Positions 44,927 through 54,022 of a DNA stretch of 64,000 nt are shown here, piece by piece. The position numbers and the translations under genes are program-made. Within the stretch, counting starts at the first letter, position 1; each line of letters starts with the position of its first letter. The stretch comes from Jaenimonas drosophilae (lineage: Eukaryota > Euglenozoa > Kinetoplastea > Trypanosomatida > Trypanosomatidae), in assembly GCA_030849065.1 (NCBI GenBank), contig JASAON010001613.1:34340-98339 (forward strand), given 5' to 3'. The notes below the pieces were generated by a model. That model saw only the letters and a list, made by a program, of their open reading frames with translations. It was not told the origin of the DNA and made no database searches.

Positions 44927-47476
44927 TTACATCTTTCCACGCCCACCACCAATCAATCCCTGGGCGGCGCTGAAGAGATTTACTGGACTGTTGCCATCTG
45001 TGATAAGGTATCCCTTCAGGCCCAATCCGCCAAGAAGCTTCGCCTGCATCTCAGGGCCGGCCTTGGCAACAGCCACCAACGTTTCCCGACCAATGGCATC
45101 CACCATGCGCCGGACCTTGTCACTTTCTGCTTCTGCAACGCGACGAGCCTGCGCAATCTCAATCTCGTTCTGCTGTGTCGTGTACTCCAACTCCACCGCT
45201 TGCCGCTGAATAAGTTTCTTCAGCTCCGACTCCGCGGAAATGCGGAATGCTTGCGCGCGTAGCTCGGCTTGGCGTAGTTCGGATGTCACCTCAATCAGCA
45301 GAGCCTCCGCTTTGGCCTTAGCTTCAGCCACGGACTGCCCACTAGCCTGCACTGCCTCACTCTTTGCCTGGAGCTCCAGCCACTTGGTTTTGGCACTTTC
45401 AACCTCAATCTCATCCCGCAGTTTTTGGCATTCCAGCTTTCCTTTGGCCTGTTGATCCTTCAGCTCATTCCCATGTCTGGCGGCAGCTTCCTGAGATTTG
45501 GTTGTGATCTGAATCGCAAGCTGCACAGACTTTTGCAGGCTATCACGTGTCTTCTCATCTGTGGGTTCAGCTGACTGAACATCGATATTTGTAACCACGA
45601 AGTTGTTTGCCGAAAAGCGCAGTTCCTTCCTGACGTTCCCCAATTCATCAAAGCCAAACACCGAAGTCCGAATTATCTTGGCTGAGTTTCGGTGAAATGA
45701 GTCAAAATCCTCAGCGGCAACCGCTCCACGCACGCGCGAAGCGATAGTCTTGCAGCAATCACCGATAAAATCTGGAACAGAGAATGTGGCAGGACCGCAT
45801 CGCCCACTCAGCACGTCAAAATGCCAGTTGTACGAGAGTCGGAGGCGCAAACGGGCGTGGTCGGATGTCTCCACAATCACCTCATCGCTGGAGAAGCGAG
45901 GCCCAAGAAACAGCTGCAGTGACTGCAGTGCATTGGGGACCTTGGGCTTACCTCCGCTGAGAGAGAGAACAGTAAATTCTTCATGTGGGGCCAAAATAAC
46001 GAGACTAGGTCCAAGAACAATACGAGGCTCTTTTTTTCGATAATCGTAAATCTGCACGGCTGCGTTGTGCTGAACATTGAATCGCACGATGCGGTGCTTT
46101 TCACGAAGAGATGTAAAGCTGGTGGTGACATCAGACGTCTTTCGACTTCCCCCAGGACATGTGAGAAGCTCTTCAACTTCAGGTGGAAGGTGCTTTTCCC
46201 ACAGTACCTCATTTTCGTTGGGCATGTAGGGCGTACCAATTACTGCGCGAACATCACCCGTAATGGTGTTCATGACGTAGACGCCCTCGTTCTTGTCAAG
46301 CGCGATAACCTGCCGGCGCTCCACCACTTGCACCTTTACATCCGGTACATACTCGGCAGGGCCGTGGAGCATCCAGCACTCTCCCGGAGAGCGTGTCTGA
46401 TTTCCATCATCGTAGCTGCTGCGCGCTCTCAAAAGAAGCGCCTCATCTTTCCCAACTACAATCACGTCTTGCACCCCACCAACTAGTATTTCTCCAGGTT
46501 GAAGGAAGAAGCTTTGATCGCCACGTCGGATGATTGTCTCGCCATATCGTTGCTGATGATCGGGGCCAACTGGGTGCTGAATCACACAAAACTGTTGCAC
46601 AGTCAGCGTAGTCACTTCAACTCGCTGAAGCTCAATCTCATGAACGTCCACAATGTGCACGGCTGCATCTGCTCCACTTACCAGCCATCGCTCTCCCGCA
46701 CTACGCGCCTTACCATAAATATCGGTGAAGGTACGCGATGCCATTAAATGGATGCCAACCTTGTCGCTGAGTACGATTCCTTGGACGGTAGCCTTGACCT
46801 GCTCCTCCACCGAGGGGAGATAGGCCCCAGCAGACCGGATAAGCCACTCCTCTCCAGCCCAGCGATGCGTCCCAAACCGATCGGTAAAGTTAATCCGAGC
46901 CTCCACCCGGATGGCCGAGTTCGCCTTGATGATGGTGGCGGAGACCTGCTGCACGAGCTCCACCTCTACCCGTGGCACATAGGTTTGAGGACCCTCCACC
47001 ATCCACTCCATCCCTGGCTTCACCGATTCCCCCGCCGCGTTGACAAACTCCCGCACGCACCGGACATGATAGCCTGAGTTTGGAGGAATAATCCGCAAGG
47101 GCACCACAGTGTGGCCATCCTCTCCCACCAAAGACTCTCCTGGGAATAGTGGGAATGGCTCTCCATCAAAGCGAATCTCGGTGTCACCCATGCGCAGATG
47201 TACTTGGCCGTGAGCCGAGACCTGTGGTGATCCATCTGCAGCTCGCACGACAGGATTTCGAATCACACAGTAACTTCGCTTCGGAACAGATATGCATGGC
47301 CGGGGTGGGAACAGCATGGTTTCGTGCTCCCGTCGCGTATACACCATCGGCCCCACCAGAGTGGTGGTAACATTAGTATTGTTGTCCAGGATGTGAATGT
47401 AGTGAAACCGATTGATACGAATGACCTCATCCTGCCGAGAATAGAGGCCAGGTCCGCGGGTCACGTCCCCATTCAT
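44927..47476 (-). CDS. MVP: Major vault protein (MVP)
   Basis: 849 residues from the ATG at 47476 ([21 protein letters not shown]); an extension to 47614 is leader sequence. MVP builds the barrel of the vault ribonucleoprotein particle. The N-terminal half is a series of MVP repeats with the recurring GDxxxxxAGExWLxxGPxxYxPxVEVxV pattern. The shoulder domain follows (about 490-620, [20 protein letters not shown]). A long Ala/Glu/Gln cap helix (about 640-800) leads to the family's closing segment ([17 protein letters not shown]). Vault homologues are known in kinetoplastids. Length is near the usual 860-890. Confidence 0.96.
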   Translation of the reverse strand: MNGDVTRGPGLYSRQDEVIRINRFHYIHILDNNTNVTTTLVGPMVYTRREHETMLFPPRPCISVPKRSYCVIRNPVVRAADGSPQVSAHGQVHLRMGDTEIRFDGEPFPLFPGESLVGEDGHTVVPLRIIPPNSGYHVRCVREFVNAAGESVKPGMEWMVEGPQTYVPRVEVELVQQVSATIIKANSAIRVEARINFTDRFGTHRWAGEEWLIRSAGAYLPSVEEQVKATVQGIVLSDKVGIHLMASRTFTDIYGKARSAGERWLVSGADAAVHIVDVHEIELQRVEVTTLTVQQFCVIQHPVGPDHQQRYGETIIRRGDQSFFLQPGEILVGGVQDVIVVGKDEALLLRARSSYDDGNQTRSPGECWMLHGPAEYVPDVKVQVVERRQVIALDKNEGVYVMNTITGDVRAVIGTPYMPNENEVLWEKHLPPEVEELLTCPGGSRKTSDVTTSFTSLREKHRIVRFNVQHNAAVQIYDYRKKEPRIVLGPSLVILAPHEEFTVLSLSGGKPKVPNALQSLQLFLGPRFSSDEVIVETSDHARLRLRLSYNWHFDVLSGRCGPATFSVPDFIGDCCKTIASRVRGAVAAEDFDSFHRNSAKIIRTSVFGFDELGNVRKELRFSANNFVVTNIDVQSAEPTDEKTRDSLQKSVQLAIQITTKSQEAAARHGNELKDQQAKGKLECQKLRDEIEVESAKTKWLELQAKSEAVQASGQSVAEAKAKAEALLIEVTSELRQAELRAQAFRISAESELKKLIQRQAVELEYTTQQNEIEIAQARRVAEAESDKVRRMVDAIGRETLVAVAKAGPEMQAKLLGGLGLKGYLITDGNSPVNLFSAAQGLIGGGRGKM

Positions 47477-47864
47477 TTTGCCCGTAGCTTCCGAGGAGTT
47501 TTTCTTTTGGTGCGCAAATAAAAACACTTCGTTGAGGTTGTTTCTGTGGTGGAGAAAGATTGCACAGGCTGCACTGCCACCCAACAAACGAAGGGCTATC
47601 TTGTGGACTTGCAAAATGGAGAGAGTGAAATGGAAGAAGGAGAAATGTGTTCACTCCTCCTGACGTTCAATCATCGTCGGGTCTTTCACCAGTGCGCCGG
47701 GCCAATCCAGCGTACGGATGGCAATGATGGAAGAAAAACTCTATGCAAACTTCTATGTTTAATATATGGGCAGCAAATCTAACTACGCCATTGGCGTGAA
47801 ATTGCGTTCAAGGAATCTCAATCTCACCGCAGCCCCATGCTCTCTCCGCTTCAAGTCTACAGAA
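47477..47864. other. Intergenic spacer
   Basis: Leader of MVP (its transcribed strand is T/C-rich opposite 47610-47645) and 3' UTR of the next gene. No coding frame of note. Confidence 0.45.
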
Positions 47865-50402
47865 TCACCTGTGCGCAGATGGGTCAACGGTGCATTGATA
47901 CAAACTACGGATGGTCTGCTCACGTTCTTGAACTGCGCGGGTCAGTTTGTCCATGTCTCGCCGATGCTTTTGATTCATGTCCTTGATGGCCAGCTCTGCC
48001 CGATGGTGTGTTACTTCCATTTCCGTGCGAAGTTCATCCTCTTTTGAGCCCACAGCAGATTGCTGCCTGAAGTACTCCTGCAGCCACTTTGTTTGCATGT
48101 CCAAATCCTCTTGTGTTACCTCCAGGTTCTGCAGATCATCTGCCATTACCTGCGCCTTCTCAGCGATTTGCTCCATAACGCTGTACATATCGTTCATCTG
48201 CGTGACCATCTCTGGTGGTGGGAGCAAGTGAAACTGGGCTTTGGTCTTCCGCGCACGCGACGTGAGGCTGGTCAGCTGTGACTTGACGCCCTTATACTCC
48301 TCCTTAAGCAGCTCCATGGCCTCCCCGAGAGAGTCCCGGCGGGACTCAATCGCCTTGATTTCCGTTGAGAGAATAGTCTTGCGTAGACCAGAGAGAGACG
48401 ACACCGACGGAATTGTTAGCTTGGACGTGGGCTTAAACTGCCGATTCTTGAGCCGAGTCGGAACAATCTGGAGAAGTTCAATGTTTTGTTTCTCCTGCAC
48501 ACCAGTCTCGCTGTTAAAGGAGACAATAGGAAAGGGCCCGAGTTGACTCACCACGAGCTGCCCAAGGTCGTGCTTCCGTCGTACACACAGGTCCCAGGCA
48601 GGCTTTGTCATGAGTATTTGTCCCCCCTGTGTTAAGGCACTAATGTGGATAATTTGAGAGATTGCTCTACCATAGTAGCGCACGTGAGATCCACCTGCCG
48701 CCAATGGAATGGCAGTGCGTTGTATGAACGACTCGCCTGCGTGGAGAGACATCGCAACCCGTAACCCACTGAAGATTGCCCTTTGACCTTTGTCAAGCTC
48801 TTCACGGCACAAGGGCGAGCGCAGCAGTGATGGAGGCCATGGCACCTGCATCAGCCATTCTTGGCACTCAGTACAAAACCGGCACGCAGCAACAGCATCT
48901 TCAAAGGCCAGCAGCATCGACAGCTCGTCACTATAGCTCTCATACGCCCCGTACTGTGCCATTTTGAGACGCACAGTGTTGAACAGCAGAGCGACTGCGG
49001 ACCGCATCGTTTCTGCATCATCTGCCCAGAGAATACTACCATTTGGAATTGACAGGCAAACAAAAACAACTTCCCGCATGGGCGGTGGTCGTGTTGTGGT
49101 CGTGGCAAATGCCACAGCGTTTTCCAGGTTGTCACAGAAAAAGTACAATCGGCTGAGCACGCTATTCAGCGCTGAGTCGATTTCCACACATTTCTCATCC
49201 GTTTCCTTGATTGCCCGTTGCAGGCGATCCTGCTTTTCTTCAACGTGAGACAGATGTACCTCAGCCGCGGCATCGCCTCCTCCGGACTGCGAGTTGATTC
49301 CTCCAGCAGAAAACGATTTGATCAAGTGCAGCTGAAGCAGACGGTACACAATGCGCTCCATCGTAATTTTCGCATCCGGATCTTCCGTCGCTGAACGTGG
49401 GGCGTACAGCTCCGGGACCTCGTGAAGTTGCGGATCTACTGGCTGGGCAGCGAGCTCAGGAACGCTTTCAACGAATGAACGATAGTACTTGTCCAGACCC
49501 GCAATAATGTAATTGTTCCAAAGCTTGAAGCGCTGCATCACCTCACCGGAATCTGCAAGGGCAACCGCCAGTTGCTCAGCAGTACTCCGTACCTCCGCAA
49601 GGGCGGCCTCTTTTTCTTTTCGCTCCTTTTGCAGTTCATCTTCTTTTGACTGGCGAAGAGCGTCTAGCCGTTGCTCCGCTGCTCGAAGGCGTTCGTTACA
49701 ATCCGCTTCGATTCTCCCCAGCAAATTCTTCGTTTGAGTGACTTGCTCTTGGTAGTGTCCCTCTGCCGCCTTTGCCGACTCCCGTACAGCATTCAGTTCA
49801 GCATTCTTCTCTTCCAGACGTGCATTGAAACGGCTTTCGATGTACTCCATCTCTCGGCGATAAGCTGACTTTAAATCCTCTACCTGTGTTTGGTACGTTG
49901 TGGCCAGCTCCGTTGCGCGCTCTCGCGCAAGGCGAACTTCATTGTTCAAGCCGAGAATCTCACTCTCATTCTGCGATTTGAGTAGTCGTATTTGGTGCTC
50001 CGTCGCCTCAATAAGCTTTGAGCGTTCTATTTTTTCTTTCTCGAGTTGATCGCGCGCCTCTGCGATCTCCTTATCCTTCTGCGCGACTTCGCGTTTGGCC
50101 TTCTCAGATGCAGCGTACTCAACAGTCCTTGCATCGGCTTTCACGTTGCCAAGTTCGGTACGGAGCTGTGAACACAAGCGCATAAGCTCCTCAATCTCCT
50201 TCTCCTTCAATGCATTGTTTCTGTGAGATTTTTGAGTCTCTGCTGACCTCCATGGACGCTCCAAGTCTGGGCGACTGAATAGTTCCTCGCCACGAACCAC
50301 ACCAGTTCGTGTCTTCAGGTAGGTACCAGGAGTCAAATCAGCCGCATACACACCTGTAGTCTTCACTTTCACTGAGTTGCTCGTTGCAGTGGGAGGCTCC
50401 AT
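47865..50402 (-). CDS. Coiled-coil protein with a degenerate class III nucleotide-cyclase domain
   Basis: 845 residues. An N-terminal disordered segment (1-60), a long coiled coil (65-290), a helical linker, a class III cyclase-like domain (about 442-608) and a second coiled coil (about 680-835). The cyclase fold shows in EVVFVCLSIPNGSILW, LRVAMSLHAGES and VRYYGRAISQIIHISALTQGGQILMT, which align with trypanosomatid adenylate cyclases. The first metal-binding Asp is replaced (Ser451 by my alignment). The second position reads Leu494, with Asp492/Glu493 nearby. So it is probably inactive, a pseudo-cyclase used for dimerisation or binding. No membrane segment. A flagellar place is inference. Confidence 0.75.
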   Translation of the reverse strand: MEPPTATSNSVKVKTTGVYAADLTPGTYLKTRTGVVRGEELFSRPDLERPWRSAETQKSHRNNALKEKEIEELMRLCSQLRTELGNVKADARTVEYAASEKAKREVAQKDKEIAEARDQLEKEKIERSKLIEATEHQIRLLKSQNESEILGLNNEVRLARERATELATTYQTQVEDLKSAYRREMEYIESRFNARLEEKNAELNAVRESAKAAEGHYQEQVTQTKNLLGRIEADCNERLRAAEQRLDALRQSKEDELQKERKEKEAALAEVRSTAEQLAVALADSGEVMQRFKLWNNYIIAGLDKYYRSFVESVPELAAQPVDPQLHEVPELYAPRSATEDPDAKITMERIVYRLLQLHLIKSFSAGGINSQSGGGDAAAEVHLSHVEEKQDRLQRAIKETDEKCVEIDSALNSVLSRLYFFCDNLENAVAFATTTTRPPPMREVVFVCLSIPNGSILWADDAETMRSAVALLFNTVRLKMAQYGAYESYSDELSMLLAFEDAVAACRFCTECQEWLMQVPWPPSLLRSPLCREELDKGQRAIFSGLRVAMSLHAGESFIQRTAIPLAAGGSHVRYYGRAISQIIHISALTQGGQILMTKPAWDLCVRRKHDLGQLVVSQLGPFPIVSFNSETGVQEKQNIELLQIVPTRLKNRQFKPTSKLTIPSVSSLSGLRKTILSTEIKAIESRRDSLGEAMELLKEEYKGVKSQLTSLTSRARKTKAQFHLLPPPEMVTQMNDMYSVMEQIAEKAQVMADDLQNLEVTQEDLDMQTKWLQEYFRQQSAVGSKEDELRTEMEVTHHRAELAIKDMNQKHRRDMDKLTRAVQEREQTIRSLYQCTVDPSAHR

Positions 50403-50424
50403 GATGTGGTCAATGCCTCAACTA

Positions 50425-50488
50425 CTTGTCCAATAGTGCAGCGTGAAACCCGAAAAAGAAGAAAGGAGGAATGAAAGAAAAAAAAGTT
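50425..50488 (-). promoter_or_regulatory. Predicted spliced-leader acceptor for the cyclase-like coiled-coil gene
   Basis: A T/C tract (complement of 50452-50488) is followed, after a short gap, by the first AG at the complement of 50425-50426, 23 bases before the ATG at 50402. The rest of the spacer to 50766 shows no gene. Confidence 0.55.
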
Positions 50489-50766
50489 TACGACAGAGGG
50501 CTGATCAACAGCACCACGCATAGTGAGCACAAGCCACTCCACCACCTAGAGTGTGCACGCGATGAGGAGCCTGCTCAAGAAGGAGCACCTTTTTTGTCAC
50601 GTCCACAGCGTCAATCCTTCATCCATCAAGATTGCTATTGTACATCAGCTTCTAGCACCACAACATATCACATCACGAAAAGAAAATTGAACACATGAAA
50701 TGGTTTTCATACCGGATGATGAATTGTGGACATCAAGCATCTTGGTTACCTGCAGCAGGTAAACTT

Positions 50767-52521
50767 CTAAACGGAGCATGGAATAAAATGGATCTCCAGA
50801 GTCTTCTTCAGGCGGGCGATTTCATCCTCTGCACAACGGAGCTCCTCGCGATGGGCCAGCTCAGCGGTCTTAATATCGCGTTGGAGAGATTCAATAATTT
50901 CTGACTGGTTCGTAATCCGTGCCTTAAGCCAAATCTCTGCCTCCATCGCTGCTTGCTGCTTTAGGTTCATTTCCCGGTTAAGTTCGTCCAGCTTTTCTCG
51001 AAGCAGGCTAACTTCGTCCACCTTCCCAGAGGCCTTCGTAATCTCAAGGTCCTTACGATGTGGAATAAAATGCGCATCGAGGATATCGTGCAGGCGTTGT
51101 ATCTCTGCATTCTTTGACAAAACAATGCCTTCGAAACCCTTTTCCTTCTCCTCAAGACCCGCTTGCAGCTGAAAGACAGTCGTTTTCAAAATTGAGATAT
51201 CTGCCAGAAGCATATCTTCATTTTCCTTGCGTTCCTGAGCCCTCTGAGACTCCACCTCATTGAGTTGATTTAGCTCAGAAAGCGTTTGGCGAACGTCAGT
51301 GGTGCGACGCTCCAATTCGGACTCGTGCGCACGGCGTTCATTCGCCAGCTTATCCTGAAGCTGAGTCACCACGGACCGGTTATTGGAAATCTGCGCATTC
51401 AAAAAGGTGGTCTTATCAAAATGCTCCCGCTCCTTCTTGTACAGAAGTGCTTCCATGTCCTCAACCTTCTTCTGCAGTGCTTCGATTTCAATCAAGTAAC
51501 TCTTAGCGCTATTTTCAGCATCGGACTTTGCTGTCTCGGCCTCACGCATGGTTTTAGAGAACTGGGCTCTCATACTCTCGATTTCATTGTTCAGATACTC
51601 TGAGTCGTATCGTACCTGCTCCAGTTGGCGTTGGTACTCACGCATCTCAACATCGGCACGATGTTTTTCCTCAAATGACGTTGACTTCAACATATCCAGC
51701 TCCTCCTGTAGATGTGAACACTTGGACTCCAACCGCAAAACTTCCTCCTTGGTTCGGTTCGTGTGCTGTCGCTCTTCCTCCAACTGTTCCTCATAATGGC
51801 GCTTACTCTCATCAAGCTGCGCATTTAACAGCTGCATCAACGTAACATTTTTCTTATCGTCTGCTTCACGGTTTTCAACAGCTTCTTGGAGTGACTTGTT
51901 GATGATTAGAGCCTTCTCTAGTTCTCGTTCCAGTGCCTTGATTCGGATCAAATGCTCCCGGTCATGGTTGTCTCTCTCCTCAGTGACCTCGTCCAGCTTC
52001 TTGCGTTCCTCCTCAAGTTCCGTGTTTGCCACGTGCAGTTGCTCTCGCAGATGAGACTTCTCCTTCTCGAATGCACTCTTCATTGTATCAATGTCGGAAC
52101 GAAGCTTCTCGGTTTGAATGATGTTGTTCTGTCGCTCCTGAGTGAACAGCTGCATACGCGCTTCGTTTTCAGCCTTTAGAAGACTTACTTCGTTCAGTAG
52201 AGAATCGCGGAGAACGGAGAGCTGCTCCACTTGGCTTGAGTAGCTAAGACGGTCATCTTGAAGCGTAAAAGTGATCTCATCAACCTTCCCATTCAGTTCC
52301 TCGATTCTCTTCTCCTTTTCTCGAATAAGACGTAGCTGCTCTTCACGTATATGACTAATGCGCTCATCTTGCTCCTCCCTTTCCCTTCGCTCATTTTCAT
52401 GCTGCTGAAGTTCTTCTGCCTCAGATTCCAACGCACGGAGGCCTGCCAAACGCAACTCCTCTAGTTTGGTTGCGGCGTCCTTTCCCTTTCCCTTCTTCCC
52501 CTTCTTTCCCTTTTTCACCAT
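50767..52521 (-). CDS. Long coiled-coil protein with a basic N-terminus
   Basis: 584 residues from the ATG at 52521 (MVKKGKKGKKGKGKDAATKLEEL). The extension to 52572 reads the splice tract and is rejected. After 15 Lys/Gly-rich residues nearly the whole chain is heptad-repeat coiled coil. A short motif occurs twice in the last 120 residues: DILDAHFIPHRKDL and KKTLEIHFIPCSV, the second being the C-terminus. Lysine-rich starts followed by coiled coil occur in axonemal CCDC-type proteins, but I cannot name this one. Confidence 0.8.
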   Translation of the reverse strand: MVKKGKKGKKGKGKDAATKLEELRLAGLRALESEAEELQQHENERREREEQDERISHIREEQLRLIREKEKRIEELNGKVDEITFTLQDDRLSYSSQVEQLSVLRDSLLNEVSLLKAENEARMQLFTQERQNNIIQTEKLRSDIDTMKSAFEKEKSHLREQLHVANTELEEERKKLDEVTEERDNHDREHLIRIKALERELEKALIINKSLQEAVENREADDKKNVTLMQLLNAQLDESKRHYEEQLEEERQHTNRTKEEVLRLESKCSHLQEELDMLKSTSFEEKHRADVEMREYQRQLEQVRYDSEYLNNEIESMRAQFSKTMREAETAKSDAENSAKSYLIEIEALQKKVEDMEALLYKKEREHFDKTTFLNAQISNNRSVVTQLQDKLANERRAHESELERRTTDVRQTLSELNQLNEVESQRAQERKENEDMLLADISILKTTVFQLQAGLEEKEKGFEGIVLSKNAEIQRLHDILDAHFIPHRKDLEITKASGKVDEVSLLREKLDELNREMNLKQQAAMEAEIWLKARITNQSEIIESLQRDIKTAELAHREELRCAEDEIARLKKTLEIHFIPCSV

Positions 52522-52531
52522 TGGTGCGAAG

Positions 52532-52563
52532 CTAGAATTGACGAGAAGATGAAGAAAGAAAAG
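52532..52563 (-). promoter_or_regulatory. Predicted spliced-leader acceptor for the 584-residue coiled-coil gene
   Basis: The minus strand reads a T/C tract (complement of 52541-52563) followed by AG (complement of 52532-52533), ten bases before the ATG at 52521. This fixes the start. Confidence 0.6.
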
Positions 52564-52713
52564 TGTGGACAAGTATCACATGCATGGAGAGCGACCTGGA
52601 AGCACGCATTCGAACAGGAGCAGATGAGGAAATGGGGCAATGTATCAGAAAAATTAAGTGCAGTGGCGAAAACTCGCAGCTCGTTGCCACCAGTGAACTC
52701 AGAACGGAAATGC

Positions 52714-53304
52714 CTACGATGAGTTTTTCAAATACTGAGCAAGCCATCGGAAACCGTCACCATATCCAGTTTTTCTGATCACGCTGCACATAAAAACTTC
52801 GAGAGGACGAACTTCCGGATTTAAAGATGTTGTGCTCTTTCCTGTGGAGAGTCCGTTGAGACCCATCTCCATGATGAGAATCTGGTCAGAGCAGGCACGC
52901 CCAGCAATATCAATCTTGTTTCCTAGAATCAGGAAGGGCGTTTTTGAAAGTTCCTCTGCTTGAAGGAGCATACTCAGCTCCTCCTTCGCTTCTGCAAATC
53001 GCTCAGGATTTGCTGCATCGACGATGAATACGACCCCATCCACCTTTGTGAAATAGTCTTTCCAAAGTCGCCTTGCCTCCAAGTGGCCACCCATATCGAT
53101 TGTCTTCAGCTTAATTCCTCCCAGAGTGAGTTCTTCAACATTTGGATGGAATGTTGGGCGGTGAACATGCACCTGGTCAGTGGCAAGCTTTCCAAGTAGA
53201 GTCGTCTTTCCAGCGTTATCCAGGCCGAGAAACAAAATTTTCCCCGTTTTATTGGACAATCCAAGATATGAAAGCCAATCCCAAAACCAGTTCAGCCAGC
53301 CCAT
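52714..53304 (-). CDS. SAR1: SAR1 small GTPase (COPII coat)
   Basis: 196 residues from the ATG at 53304; an upstream in-frame GTG is not used. SAR1 recruits the COPII coat at ER exit sites. The aromatic N-terminal helix (MGWLNWFWDWLSYLGL) is the membrane-inserting segment typical of SAR1. GTP motifs: P-loop GLDNAGKT (27-34), switch I Thr51 (RPTFHP), the SAR1-type DMGGH with histidine (70-74) and NKID (129-132). Length and order are canonical. Confidence 0.96.
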   Translation of the reverse strand: MGWLNWFWDWLSYLGLSNKTGKILFLGLDNAGKTTLLGKLATDQVHVHRPTFHPNVEELTLGGIKLKTIDMGGHLEARRLWKDYFTKVDGVVFIVDAANPERFAEAKEELSMLLQAEELSKTPFLILGNKIDIAGRACSDQILIMEMGLNGLSTGKSTTSLNPEVRPLEVFMCSVIRKTGYGDGFRWLAQYLKNSS

Positions 53305-53426
53305 TTGTCTCACTTAAAGTAACCTACACAATTACAAGATAGGGAAGCAACCGTTGAAATCTGAAATAGACATGCACAAGTGAAAGTACAAAAATGAGAT
53401 GCCGCACAAACAATAGCAAAATTAGA

Positions 53427-53846
53427 TCACTGCTTCTTCAGCTTCGATCGCCCTTTGGGCTTGGGTCGATGAGGGTTGCACCAAGGTTTCTCATCACGAC
53501 TATTCCATTGACGTGACGCAGTCAGGATCTTCTGCTCTGCATTGATCACAGTCTGCATTGTGCCATACACCTTCATTTCCACTCCCTCACAGCATGTGTG
53601 GAAGTCGTTAACTCTTGAGATGTTGACAAATCTGGATCGCTTGCACTGTGGGCATCTCTTCAAAAACACATGGCTGAGCTTTTGCAGTGTCGTACTATCA
53701 TCCGGATTGCGGTGTTTGTACCGCGTTCTAAAAAATGAGGGATTCACTAGTTGTGGACGCCCATTTAAATTGAGCCCTGCCGGACGGCTCTTCCATGGAC
53801 TAAATGTTTTGAGACAATTGCCGCAAAGAAGTGCGCTGCGTCTCAT
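53427..53846 (-). CDS. Small basic zinc-ribbon-like protein, weakly Rpp21/Rpr2-like
   Basis: 139 residues. Two cysteine pairs, CGNC (8-11) and CPQC (about 65-68), could bind zinc. CPQCKRSRFVN resembles the second half of the Rpp21/Rpr2 ribbon of RNase P/MRP, but the two pairs are much farther apart than in that family. The C-terminus is Lys/Pro/Arg-rich. It could be a nucleolar RNA-binding protein. The Rpp21 idea is weak and would be surprising if, as I recall, kinetoplastids use protein-only RNase P. Confidence 0.6.
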   Translation of the reverse strand: MRRSALLCGNCLKTFSPWKSRPAGLNLNGRPQLVNPSFFRTRYKHRNPDDSTTLQKLSHVFLKRCPQCKRSRFVNISRVNDFHTCCEGVEMKVYGTMQTVINAEQKILTASRQWNSRDEKPWCNPHRPKPKGRSKLKKQ

Positions 53847-54022
53847 CTCCCTTGATCAAGGTGAAAGAAAAAAAAAATAGCAGTCATGATGTATACTGGG
53901 GAAATCAGGTAACGGTTTACTCAGGAAAAAATACTACGAGGAATTCGCGACTCTGGACAAAAGAATTACCACGATATCGTACAAAGGTGTGCATCTACAA
54001 AATATAGGTGATACCATTCACG

